Shown here: positions 18,966 through 27,248 of the stretch, piece by piece
Numbering within the stretch: the stretch's first letter is position 1
Layout of the letters: every line of letters starts with the position of its first letter
Source of the DNA: Emticicia sp. CRIBPO
GTDB taxonomy: Bacteria > Bacteroidota > Bacteroidia > Cytophagales > Spirosomataceae
Reading direction: 5' to 3'
Assembly: GCF_009905725.1 (NCBI RefSeq)
Contig: NZ_JAAAKV010000005.1
Coordinates: 62,001 to 126,000 of the forward strand
Length of the DNA: 64,000 nt
Notes under the pieces: model-generated
The model's database searches: none
What the model was told of the DNA's origin: nothing
The model's input: only the letters and a program-made list of their open reading frames with translations
Program-made: the position numbers and the translations under genes

Positions 18966-19649
18966 TTATACAGCAGAAAGAACATACAGGTCCTCGCTTT
19001 CATGCGGAAGGACCTTTAACACACTGGTGAGGACGAGAAGGACCAGGGTCCGGCTGGCGAGTTTCCTGGGAATATCTGCGATCTGGGAAAATGTATTAAT
19101 GGTAATATGTTTATGCGAATCCAGGTATTCCATCAGAACCTTCTCTTTTTCTCCGAAAGTAAATTTCAGGTCCCTTGACCTCCTTTCTCCTTTCATGATT
19201 TCTCTCACCTCTTTACTGGCCTGGATAGACTTGTCGTCAATCCTGACATACGCTTTGCGATGCTCCGGCTGACCGTCAAGGTCGACATAATGCGGTTTAA
19301 AAGGACTGGGTTTGATATCGTAAACCAGCACTTCCCTCTCATCTTCCACTTTTATTTTGCGGATGGTGTAGTCAACGGCAGGATAAATAAATTTTTCAAT
19401 GTTTTTGGTAATGACATATTCATCCTCATCAATGTACTTGAGGCCTTTGATGTGTTTGTCGTCACTAATACCTATCAGGAGTTTTCCGCCGCTTGAATTC
19501 GCAAAGGCTACTACCTCACGAATGATTTTTTCGGGATGATTGCTTTTCAGCTTAAATTCGAGGTGTAGCCCCTCGCCTTGTCTTACCAGATTTTTTAGTT
19601 CCTTAAGGTCAGTTTGTGAATGACCTATAGAGTGATATCCAAAAATCAT
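18966..19649 (-). CDS. AlbA_2 (Schlafen-like) ATP-binding-type protein with C-terminal winged helix
   Basis: 227 residues. Residues about 24-150 fit the AlbA_2/divergent AAA_4 domain: EGLHLEFKLK near the N-terminus, then REVVAFANSSGGKLLIGISDD with the conserved NSSGG and GI(S/D)D motifs, and AYVRIDDKSIQAS. The C-terminal 70 residues look like a winged helix (EYLDSHKHITINTFSQIADIPRKLASRTLVLLVL). Relatives are called putative transcriptional regulators or nucleases, and some sit in defence or stress loci. Nothing nearby supports a defence role. The gene is divergent from the SMP-30 gene. Confidence 0.75.
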   Translation of the reverse strand: MIFGYHSIGHSQTDLKELKNLVRQGEGLHLEFKLKSNHPEKIIREVVAFANSSGGKLLIGISDDKHIKGLKYIDEDEYVITKNIEKFIYPAVDYTIRKIKVEDEREVLVYDIKPSPFKPHYVDLDGQPEHRKAYVRIDDKSIQASKEVREIMKGERRSRDLKFTFGEKEKVLMEYLDSHKHITINTFSQIADIPRKLASRTLVLLVLTSVLKVLPHESEDLYVLSAV

Positions 19650-19741
19650 TTCAACCGGATTTATCGTGTTGAATATAAATATACAAATTTCAGGTCTAAG
19701 AACAATGGAAAGCAGATTTAAAATAAAAAATTCTCTATTTT

Positions 19742-19749
19742 TACATTTG
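19742..19749 (+). promoter_or_regulatory. Putative -7 element for the SMP-30-like gene
   Basis: TACATTTG matches TAnnTTTG and ends 18 nt before the chosen ATG at 19768. It lies inside a longer upstream frame, which supports the shorter start. Confidence 0.5.
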
Positions 19750-19767
19750 ATAAGTAATATTCAACCC

Positions 19768-20769
19768 ATGAAAAAGACAATTTTTTTATTATTGACCATG
19801 ATTGAAACGTATTCCGGTTTTGGACAGACCAAAACCACCGGCAAATTGGTAGAGTCAGACCCCGAATTCCGGCAGCTCATTGACATTACATCACCCATAG
19901 AAGTCATCGCCGAAGGCTTTGACTGGTCTGAAGGACCTGTCTGGATTAAATCCCAGGGCTTTCTTCTTTTTTCTGACGTTCCGCAAAACGTCATTTATAA
20001 ATGGAAAGCAGGAGAAAAGGTGGTTGAATTCCTCAGACCATCGGGCTATACCGGTATTTTGCCTTACAGTAATGAACCCGGCAGCAACGGACTGACCCTT
20101 AGCAATGACGGGCAGCTGCTGGCATGCGAACATGGCGACAGGCGTGTGACCAAAATGCCGTTCAGCGGCGGAGGGAAGTTTGCGATGGCAGACAATTATC
20201 AGGGTAAACGGTTCAACAGCCCGAATGACCTCGTTCAATCTAAAAAAGGAGATATTTATTTTACAGATCCTCCATACGGTTTACCCAAATATGATCAGGA
20301 TCCTACACAGGAAGTGGAGGGTTTTGGTGTTTACAGGATTTCAAATGACCGTAAAGTAAGCCTTGAGATTGCAGACCTTACCCGTCCGAACGGCGTGGCC
20401 CTTTCTGTAGATCAGAAAACCCTGTATGTGGCTCAGTCAGACCTTGCCAAAGCCTGGATCCTGGAGTACCCGATTCTTGAAAACGGAAGCCTCGGTAAAG
20501 GAAAAATATTTTATGACGCCACACCACTGGCTCAGCAGGGATTGATCGGAGCTCCTGACGGTTTGAAAGTCGATGAAAAAGGCAATGTTTTTTCTACAGG
20601 CCCGGGAGGGGTGCTGGTTATCAATGCCAAAGGAAAATTGCTGGGGAGAATAGAAACAGGACAGGCTACGTCCAACGTCGCCTGGGGTGAAGATGGGGGT
20701 ACCCTTTTTATCACTGCAGATGTGTATTTATGCAGGATCCGGACCAAAACAAAAGGGGCAAACTTCTGA
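19768..20769 (+). CDS. Secreted SMP-30/gluconolactonase-family protein
   Basis: 333 residues from the ATG of MKKTIFLLLTM, chosen because a signal peptide (to about GFGQ) follows at once and a -7 box lies just upstream. The six-bladed propeller family is recognised by EGFDWSEGPVW, GSNGLTLSNDGQLLACEHGDRRV, FNSPNDLVQSKKGDIYFTDPPYG, RPNGVALSVDQKTLYVAQSD and GAPDGLKVDEKGNVFSTG. Metal-binding Glu, Asn and Asp of the family are in these blocks. Members hydrolyse sugar lactones such as gluconolactone. A periplasmic lactonase would fit with sugar oxidation by the GMC enzymes at the other end of the window, but the genes are 40 kb apart. Confidence 0.9.
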   Translation: MKKTIFLLLTMIETYSGFGQTKTTGKLVESDPEFRQLIDITSPIEVIAEGFDWSEGPVWIKSQGFLLFSDVPQNVIYKWKAGEKVVEFLRPSGYTGILPYSNEPGSNGLTLSNDGQLLACEHGDRRVTKMPFSGGGKFAMADNYQGKRFNSPNDLVQSKKGDIYFTDPPYGLPKYDQDPTQEVEGFGVYRISNDRKVSLEIADLTRPNGVALSVDQKTLYVAQSDLAKAWILEYPILENGSLGKGKIFYDATPLAQQGLIGAPDGLKVDEKGNVFSTGPGGVLVINAKGKLLGRIETGQATSNVAWGEDGGTLFITADVYLCRIRTKTKGANF

Positions 20770-20932
20770 TATTCTTCATAAACAGACCAAAGATTTGACT
20801 GAAATGTTAGTTTTTGGGCAGATAAAATGCATTGAAAACATAATTTTTCTAAAAAAATTAATGGTTTCATAGCTAAAAATCAGCAGAATGGGCAGTTTCT
20901 TGATAAAAGTTTCATTTTCAGATTTGGAATTC

Positions 20933-20964
20933 TTTGATAATCAATAGGAATCTGCTTATTTTTG
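20933..20964 (+). promoter_or_regulatory. Canonical Bacteroidota promoter for the PpiD-like gene
   Basis: TTTG (20933-20936) and TATTTTTG (20957-20964) are 20 nt apart, exactly as in TTTG-N20-TAnnTTTG. The 5' leader of about 60 nt contains a small GGGC/GCCC hairpin. Confidence 0.8.
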
Positions 20965-21030
20965 CACCTCTAAAAAAATCAGGGCGGGAATGCCCGTAAA
21001 AAAGTATTCAAAAAGTTTTAAAAAAATAAA

Positions 21031-23157
21031 ATGGCAATCGTTAACAAAATCAGAGAAAGGTCAGGTATTGCAGTAGCCGTCATCGCCGTTGCTTTATTGT
21101 TATTTATTGTAGGAGGAGATATTTTCTCTGGTCGTAGTTCTTTATTCGGTGATAGTAATAAAGTAGGTGAGATCGCCGGCCATCAGATTGACGCCCAACA
21201 GTTTGCCGGATTGGTAGACGCTCAGAAAACACAGTATGAAATGTCGACCGGAAGGTCTGCTAATGAGCAGGAACTGGCTCAGATCCGTGAGCAGGTTTGG
21301 GAGAAACTGATTTTTGAAAATGCCTATCTTGGAGAATTCGAAAAACTGGGTCTTACTGTTACTAACGAAGAGCTACGCGAGCTGATCCAGGGAACGAAAA
21401 ACATGCACCCGTATGTTCGCCAGTTTTTCTCAGATCAAAGCGGTGCTTTTAACGAAGCCCAGCACAAAGAGTTTATCAATGCTGCCGCTAACAACACCCT
21501 TCAGGAAGGACAAAAATCTGTTTGGGAAAACTTCAAAAAAGAATTGCTTCAGGTAAGACTGAGAGAGAAATATCAAAACCTTATCAATGCTACTACTTAT
21601 GTTACAGCTTTGGAGGCTAAAAACGAATATGTAGCTCAAAATGAAAAGGCAGATGCAAAATACCTTTATGTTCCTTTCTACAGTATTCAGGACACGACAG
21701 TAAAAGTTTCTGACAGCCAGATTTCTGATTACTATGCTGCTCATAAAGACGAATACCAGGGATACGACAGCCGTTCCATTGAATACGTGACTTTCCAGGT
21801 TGTACCGACTAAAGAAGACAGTGCTGCCCTGAATGATGAGATCCGTAACCTGGCTAAAGGCCTGGCTGCAGCTCAGGATCCTCAGGCGTATGCCAACCAG
21901 AATTCAGATATCCGTACGCCATATCTTAAATCATACAGCGAATTGAGCGATGTGGTAAAACAAAGCATTTCGACAGCTATCCAGGGTGCCATCATCGGGC
22001 CATTCAAAGAAGGTAATGTTTATACCATTCATAAATACGAAGGAACTTCTACAGATTCATTATATACTGTAAGAGCCAGCCATATCCTTTTCAGAGCCGA
22101 TAAAGCAGCTCCGGACAGTGTGAAGGCTAAAGCAAAAGAAAGTGCACTGGCCGTTTTGAAGCAAGTTAAGGAAGGAGGAGATTTTGCTACCCTAGCCCGT
22201 CAGTATGGTCAGGATGGTTCTGCCCAGCAGGGTGGAGATCTTGGTCCATTCCAGAATAACGGACAAATGGACAAAACATTCCAGGATGCTACCTTTGCTT
22301 TCTCAGGAACAGGTGTATTGCCTAATCTGGTAGAAACCGATTTCGGTTTCCACATCATCAAAGTAACAGAGCCGAAAAGCAATCTGAAATACAAACTGGC
22401 AACGGTCAGCAAAGAACTGAGCGTGGGTGAAGCTTCTTCAACAGAGGTTTACCAGAAAGCGGATAACCTTCGTGCAAGTGTTAAAAACCTTAAGGAATTT
22501 ACAGAAGCCGTTAAGAAAGACAATTCATTGGCACTGTTGACAGCTGAAAGAATTGCTCCGCAAGCCACTTCAATCAACACCATTCAGAATGCAAGAGAAA
22601 TCGTAAGATGGGCTTTTGATAAAAACACTGAAGTGGGTGATGTTTCTGAAACTGTATTTACCATTGGTGATACTTATGTTATAGCAGCTGTCAAAGCAGC
22701 TTCTGACAAAGAAGATCCGAAAGCGGAAGATTTCAAAGATCAGATCACATACAAAGTGCGTAACGACCTTAAGGCAGAGAAAATTCTTGCGAAACTGGGT
22801 GATGGCAAAGGAGATCTTACGGCTGTGGCCAACAAATACGGAGCAGGAGCTTTGGTTGAAGAAGTAGCAGATATCAACTTCTTTAGCGGTATGCTTAACA
22901 GTGCCGGAATCGACCCGATTGCTTTGGGTGTGGTGTTCGGACAAAAAGCCGGAAAGAGAAGCAAGCCTTTGAAAGGAGAATCAGGTGTGTTTATCATCGA
23001 AACATTGAAGAAAACAGCCGCTCCTCAGATTGCAGATTACTCTATCTACAAAGACCAGGTTTTACAAAGAGTTGGTGGCGGACAGGCTGGCTTTATTGCT
23101 GAGCAGATTTTGAGAGACAAAGCAAACATTGAAGACAACAGGGCGAAATTGTTTTAA
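21031..23157 (+). CDS. SurA/PpiD-type peptidyl-prolyl isomerase, inner-membrane anchored
   Basis: 708 residues. One N-terminal transmembrane helix (about residues 13-30, GIAVAVIAVALLLFIVGGD) anchors a large periplasmic part, as in PpiD. A SurA-N-like helical region follows (EIAGHQIDAQQFAGLV to LTNEELRELI-like segments). One clear parvulin (PpiC) domain is at about 346-450 (YTVRASHILF, GGDLGPF, TDFGFHIIKV). The C-terminal 250 residues are a second, less conserved chaperone region. It should assist folding of exported and outer-membrane proteins. Its strong promoter fits a housekeeping role. Confidence 0.9.
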   Translation: MAIVNKIRERSGIAVAVIAVALLLFIVGGDIFSGRSSLFGDSNKVGEIAGHQIDAQQFAGLVDAQKTQYEMSTGRSANEQELAQIREQVWEKLIFENAYLGEFEKLGLTVTNEELRELIQGTKNMHPYVRQFFSDQSGAFNEAQHKEFINAAANNTLQEGQKSVWENFKKELLQVRLREKYQNLINATTYVTALEAKNEYVAQNEKADAKYLYVPFYSIQDTTVKVSDSQISDYYAAHKDEYQGYDSRSIEYVTFQVVPTKEDSAALNDEIRNLAKGLAAAQDPQAYANQNSDIRTPYLKSYSELSDVVKQSISTAIQGAIIGPFKEGNVYTIHKYEGTSTDSLYTVRASHILFRADKAAPDSVKAKAKESALAVLKQVKEGGDFATLARQYGQDGSAQQGGDLGPFQNNGQMDKTFQDATFAFSGTGVLPNLVETDFGFHIIKVTEPKSNLKYKLATVSKELSVGEASSTEVYQKADNLRASVKNLKEFTEAVKKDNSLALLTAERIAPQATSINTIQNAREIVRWAFDKNTEVGDVSETVFTIGDTYVIAAVKAASDKEDPKAEDFKDQITYKVRNDLKAEKILAKLGDGKGDLTAVANKYGAGALVEEVADINFFSGMLNSAGIDPIALGVVFGQKAGKRSKPLKGESGVFIIETLKKTAAPQIADYSIYKDQVLQRVGGGQAGFIAEQILRDKANIEDNRAKLF

Positions 23158-23180
23158 TCAGTCCTTTCGATCATAATATT

Positions 23181-23215
23181 TAAAAGGGTACTTTTACAGT
23201 ACCCTTTTTTGTTTT
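23181..23215 (+). terminator. Intrinsic terminator after the PpiD-like gene
   Basis: AAAAGGGTACT and AGTACCCTTTT pair around a short loop, followed by TTGTTTTT. It ends 8 nt before the next ATG. Confidence 0.85.
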
Positions 23216-23222
23216 TAATACC

Positions 23223-23792
23223 ATGAACAATTTATTTCCTGTATTCCTCAAGACAGAGATTCTCGACGTACTTATTATCGGCGGTGGAAACGTAGGCCTT
23301 GAGAAGCTCGAGGCAGTGCTTAAAAACGCCCCTGAGACGCAAGTAACCATTGTGGCACCACTTATCAGGCAGGAGATATCAGAGCTCGCTCAGAAGCACC
23401 GTTTGACGCTTATTCATGAAGAGTACCAGCCCGGGCATCTGACGGGCCGTGATATTGTCATTGCTGGCACGGATGATAAGGAAGTGAACAGGCAGGTATA
23501 CCTTGATTGTAAAAGAGAAAAAATACTGATCAATGTGGCTGATACCCCCGACCTCTGCGATTTTTACCTGAGCTCAGTGGTCAGAAAAGGAGATCTGAAA
23601 ATTGCGATCTCAACTAATGGAAGGTCGCCGACGTTTGCCAAAAGATTCAGGGAGATACTGGAAGAGATCATTCCGGAATCCATACAGGAAACGTTGGATA
23701 ACCTGCAGGCCATCAGAAACAAGCTGAAGGGGGATTTTCAGTCTAAGGTAGACAAACTCAATGAGATCACTAAAGTAATGAAAGAGAAGTAA
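23223..23792 (+). CDS. Precorrin-2 dehydrogenase / sirohydrochlorin ferrochelatase-like (Met8p/CysG N-terminal type)
   Basis: 189 residues. The NAD-binding Rossmann motif is IIGGGNVGLEKLEAVL near residues 18-33. The siroheme-synthase block follows as INVADTPDLCDFYLSSVVRKGDLKIAISTNGRSPTFAKRFRE, including the Asp of the family's catalytic region. The methyltransferase half of CysG is absent, as in stand-alone SirC/Met8p. It makes sirohydrochlorin or siroheme for sulfite and nitrite reductases, but no such gene is near. Its stop codon abuts that of the convergent rnc gene with no spacer. Confidence 0.88.
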   Translation: MNNLFPVFLKTEILDVLIIGGGNVGLEKLEAVLKNAPETQVTIVAPLIRQEISELAQKHRLTLIHEEYQPGHLTGRDIVIAGTDDKEVNRQVYLDCKREKILINVADTPDLCDFYLSSVVRKGDLKIAISTNGRSPTFAKRFREILEEIIPESIQETLDNLQAIRNKLKGDFQSKVDKLNEITKVMKEK

Positions 23793-24533
23793 TTACATTT
23801 CGATCAGAAGGGCCTCACAGGCTCTTCTTGCGGCGTCTTGTTCGGCTTTTTTCTTGTTCCAGCCACCACCTTCGCTTACCCTTTCACCGTCAACGGATAC
23901 CTGGGCAATAAACTCTTTACTGTGATGTCGGCCTTTTTCCTGAACAATTTCAAAGTCCACTTTTTTGCCTTCTGCCTGAGCCCAGCTTAAGATGATACTT
24001 TTGTAGTTGGTGTTATTCTGAATGACCTCATCAAGGTCATAGTAATTGGAGATCAGTTTTTTAACAATAAACCTTTTGGTAAACCTGAAGCCTTTGTCGA
24101 GATAGATAGCCCCGATAAGAGCTTCCATAGCATCGCCATACATCGAAGTACGCTGATGGGCTACCCTTTGACCGTCAAATTCCACAAGTTTATCGAGGCC
24201 TATTTTACGGGCAACAAGATTTAAGGATTCACGGTTAACTATTCTGGATCTTATTTCGGTAAGAAAACCCTCGTCTTTGAAAGGGTATTTTTTGAAGAGG
24301 TATTCCGCAATGACCATACCCAATACAGAGTCCCCAAGATATTCGAGACGCTCGTTAGATTCTTTAAAGCCGGAAATTTTGGTCTTTTTTGAGGCGGAAG
24401 TATGGCGGAAAGCCAGTTGATAGAGCAAATCATTCGTCGGCCGGTCACCAATGATTTGTTCTATGGACTTTCTGAAATCCCTCAGTTTGGAATCTCCTGT
24501 AAAAAACTCAATAATAGATGTTCTTACGGCCAT
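23793..24533 (-). CDS. rnc: Ribonuclease III
   Basis: 246 residues. The RNase III signature ERLEYLGDSVLG starts at residue 61, with the second metal-ligand region DAMEALIGAIYLDKG further on. A double-stranded RNA-binding domain occupies about 175-246 (NYKSIILSWAQAEGKKVDFEIV, ending WNKKKAEQDAARRACEALL). It processes rRNA precursors and other dsRNA. It is the third gene of the acpP-fabF-rnc run, a standard Bacteroidota arrangement, and starts 58 nt after fabF. Confidence 0.96.
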   Translation of the reverse strand: MAVRTSIIEFFTGDSKLRDFRKSIEQIIGDRPTNDLLYQLAFRHTSASKKTKISGFKESNERLEYLGDSVLGMVIAEYLFKKYPFKDEGFLTEIRSRIVNRESLNLVARKIGLDKLVEFDGQRVAHQRTSMYGDAMEALIGAIYLDKGFRFTKRFIVKKLISNYYDLDEVIQNNTNYKSIILSWAQAEGKKVDFEIVQEKGRHHSKEFIAQVSVDGERVSEGGGWNKKKAEQDAARRACEALLIEM

Positions 24534-24591
24534 GAAAAACTTCCTACATTATCTTTTCCATCTCTTCCGGACGGAAAAAAGCATGTTAATG

Positions 24592-25839
24592 TTATATTTT
24601 TTTGAAAATAAGTGTCGCATTGTGACCACCAAAACCGAAGCAGTTGCTTAACACCACGTCAATTTTTCTTGCTTTTGGTTTGTTTGGCGTCAGGTCGATA
24701 CCCGGATTGATTACCTCATCGATGTTAAACAAGTTGATCGTTGGCGGAACAATTTGTTTATCAAGAGCCAGGATCGCAGCCACAGATTCCACAGCACCGG
24801 CACCACCCAGAAGGTGTCCTGTCATTGATTTGGTTGAACTGACACTCATTTTATAAGCATGTTCACCAAAAAGCTGTTCGATTGCCTTGATTTCCTGGGG
24901 ATCTCCCAACGGGGTTGATGTTCCGTGAGTATTGATATAATCAATTTCGGATACATCCATCTGGGCGTCTTCCAAAGCGTCTTTCATCGAAAGATAAGCT
25001 CCATAGCCTTCAGGATGCGGGGCGGTAATGTGATAGGCATCTGATGAAAATCCACCACCTACCAGTTCACAATATATTTTGGCTCCTCTTGCTTTGGCAT
25101 GCTCATACTCTTCAAGAATCAATGAAGCACCGCCCTCACCAAGAACGAACCCGTCTCTGTCTTTATCATAAGGTCTCGACGCGGTTGCAGGATCATCATT
25201 TCTTTCTGACAAAGCCCTTAATGCATTGAAACCACCAACACCAGCCTGTGTAACAGCTGCCTCAGAACCACCGGTAACACAAGCGACCATTCTGCCGAGA
25301 CGGATATAATTGAAAGCATCAATTACCGCGTTGTTGGTAGATGAACATGCAGAAACAGTGACATAATTAGGTCCTCTGAAACCATATTTGATAGAGATCT
25401 GGCCGGAAGCACTGTCTGCTATCATTTTAGGAATAAAGAAAGGATTAAATCTCGGGGTTCCGTTTCCTCCTGAAAAAGCGATTACTTCTTCTTCAAAGGT
25501 TTTCAGACCACCGATACCAGATCCCCAGATCACACCGATTTTATCTTTGTTGACTTTATCCAGGTCGAGTCCGGAATCAGCTACGGCCTCATCAGCAACC
25601 ACCACGGCGTACTGCGTAAAAAGGTCCATCTTTCTGGCATCCTGACGAGGAATAAAATTAGTTACCTCAAAGTTTTTGACTTCGCAGGCAAACTGCGTTT
25701 TGAAAAGACTGGGATCAAACTTTGTAATCCTTGCAGCCCCGCTAACACCGTTATACAATCCCTCCCAGTATTCCTGAGCTGTATTTCCAATAGGGGTTAA
25801 AGCACCTATACCTGTAACAACGACCCGCTTTAAATCCAT
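24592..25839 (-). CDS. fabF: 3-oxoacyl-ACP synthase II
   Basis: 415 residues, full length KAS II. The nucleophile is Cys165 in TVSACSSTNNAV, and the two catalytic histidines are in INTHGTSTPLGDP and SMTGHLLGGAGAVE. C-terminal NCFGFGGHNATLIF is conserved. It elongates acyl-ACP by condensation with malonyl-ACP in type II fatty-acid synthesis. It follows acpP by 93 nt and precedes rnc. Confidence 0.97.
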   Translation of the reverse strand: MDLKRVVVTGIGALTPIGNTAQEYWEGLYNGVSGAARITKFDPSLFKTQFACEVKNFEVTNFIPRQDARKMDLFTQYAVVVADEAVADSGLDLDKVNKDKIGVIWGSGIGGLKTFEEEVIAFSGGNGTPRFNPFFIPKMIADSASGQISIKYGFRGPNYVTVSACSSTNNAVIDAFNYIRLGRMVACVTGGSEAAVTQAGVGGFNALRALSERNDDPATASRPYDKDRDGFVLGEGGASLILEEYEHAKARGAKIYCELVGGGFSSDAYHITAPHPEGYGAYLSMKDALEDAQMDVSEIDYINTHGTSTPLGDPQEIKAIEQLFGEHAYKMSVSSTKSMTGHLLGGAGAVESVAAILALDKQIVPPTINLFNIDEVINPGIDLTPNKPKARKIDVVLSNCFGFGGHNATLIFKKI

Positions 25840-25932
25840 AAAGTAGTTTAAATTAAAAATTCAATATCCAATTGAGAATGAAATATAACATTAGTCAATT
25901 GAATATTGAACTTACTTAATGAGAAAAAACAA

Positions 25933-26169
25933 TTACTTAGAGTTCTCTTCCAAATAAGTGATGGCCTGTCCAACAGTCTGAATATTTTCAGCCTGATCGT
26001 CAGGAATAGATACATTGAATTCTTTTTCAAATTCCATGATTAACTCAACGGTATCCAAAGAATCCGCTCCAAGATCATTTGTAAATGATGCTTCTGCGGT
26101 AACTTCTGACTCATCAACGCCAAGCTTCTCAACAATAATTTTCTTTACTTTCGATGCTATATCTGACAT
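25933..26169 (-). CDS. acpP: Acyl carrier protein
   Basis: 78 residues from the ATG of [11 protein letters not shown] longer frame with [11 protein letters not shown] is rejected because all ACPs start near this point. The phosphopantetheine site is Ser37 in [15 protein letters not shown]. The protein is acidic and four-helical. It carries growing acyl chains for fabF directly downstream and for lipid A and phospholipid synthesis. Confidence 0.97.
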   Translation of the reverse strand: MSDIASKVKKIIVEKLGVDESEVTAEASFTNDLGADSLDTVELIMEFEKEFNVSIPDDQAENIQTVGQAITYLEENSK

Positions 26170-26303
26170 TTTAAAAATGTAGTTTGGTGAAAAACAATGC
26201 AAAGAAATAGATTTTAAATGAAACCAACAAAAACAAGCATGTTTTTTTGAATGACAAATTGTTCCGATATTTGTATTTTATTTATAAAACCAGTCAAAAA
26301 CGC

Positions 26304-27116
26304 ATGTTAAACATTCAAAATATAGCGAATTACGGCACTAAAAATTTTTTCCTGATTGCGGGTCCCTGTGCCATTGAAGGCAGAGACATGGCTTTTGGAA
26401 TCGCCGAGAAAATTGTGAAGCTTACCACAGATCTCAAAATACCATACATTTTCAAAGGAAGTTACAGAAAGGCCAATCGTACAAAACTGAATAGTTTTAC
26501 AGGGATTGGAGACGAAAAAGCACTGAAGATATTACAGGAGATCGGTCAGACATTTAACATCCCGACAGTCACAGACATCCATGAATCACATGAAGCCGCT
26601 CTGGCTGCTGAATATGTGGATGTTTTACAGATACCCGCATTTTTATGCAGACAGACCGAACTTCTGGATGCTGCTGCCAAAACCGGTAAAGCCGTCAACA
26701 TCAAAAAAGGACAGTTCCTTTCCGGGGCATCCATGGGTTTTGCAGTAGAAAAAGTAGAGAGCGTTAATCCCAATGCCCAGGTAATCCTGACAGACAGGGG
26801 AAACAGCTTTGGTTATTCTGACCTGGTAGTTGACTACCGGAATATCGTTGATATGGGCAAGTTTAATGTGCCTGTGGTGATGGATTGTACCCATTCTCTT
26901 CAAAAACCAAATCAGACTTCCGGCGTAACAGGCGGAAATCCTGAAATGATATCCACGATTGCAAAGGCCGCTATTGCCGTCGGGGCAGACGGGCTGTTTA
27001 TTGAAACACACCCCAATCCGGCGGAGGCAAAATCTGACGGAGCCAACATGCTTCACCTGGATAAACTGGAAGAATTACTGATTCAGCTGGTCAGGATCAG
27101 GGAAGCAATTGCATAA
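26304..27116 (+). CDS. kdsA: 3-deoxy-8-phosphooctulonate (KDO-8-P) synthase
   Basis: 270 residues from the ATG of MLNIQNIANYG. The upstream in-frame extension is not family-like. Family motifs are FFLIAGPCAIEG, PYIFKGSYRKANRT, DIHESHEA, LQIPAFLCRQTELL, NIKKGQFLS and the C-terminal GADGLFIETHPNPAEAKSDGANML. It condenses phosphoenolpyruvate with arabinose 5-phosphate to make the KDO precursor of lipopolysaccharide. It is divergent from acpP across about 130 nt. Confidence 0.96.
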   Translation: MLNIQNIANYGTKNFFLIAGPCAIEGRDMAFGIAEKIVKLTTDLKIPYIFKGSYRKANRTKLNSFTGIGDEKALKILQEIGQTFNIPTVTDIHESHEAALAAEYVDVLQIPAFLCRQTELLDAAAKTGKAVNIKKGQFLSGASMGFAVEKVESVNPNAQVILTDRGNSFGYSDLVVDYRNIVDMGKFNVPVVMDCTHSLQKPNQTSGVTGGNPEMISTIAKAAIAVGADGLFIETHPNPAEAKSDGANMLHLDKLEELLIQLVRIREAIA

Positions 27117-27206
27117 TCTGAAGGCAGAGTTGAACGGCACTACTTTTTTATAAATTGGAAAGAAAAAGAATTGAAAGCATTAAAAAGTAAAGCGTACAAA
27201 ATTAAT

Positions 27207-27214
27207 TAACTTTG
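27207..27214 (+). promoter_or_regulatory. Putative -7 element for ftsK
   Basis: TAACTTTG matches TAnnTTTG, 34 nt before the ftsK ATG. A -33 box at standard spacing is not seen. Confidence 0.45.
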
Positions 27215-27248
27215 TACCTTAACAATTTGCTTTCCCAATAAATTAAAA

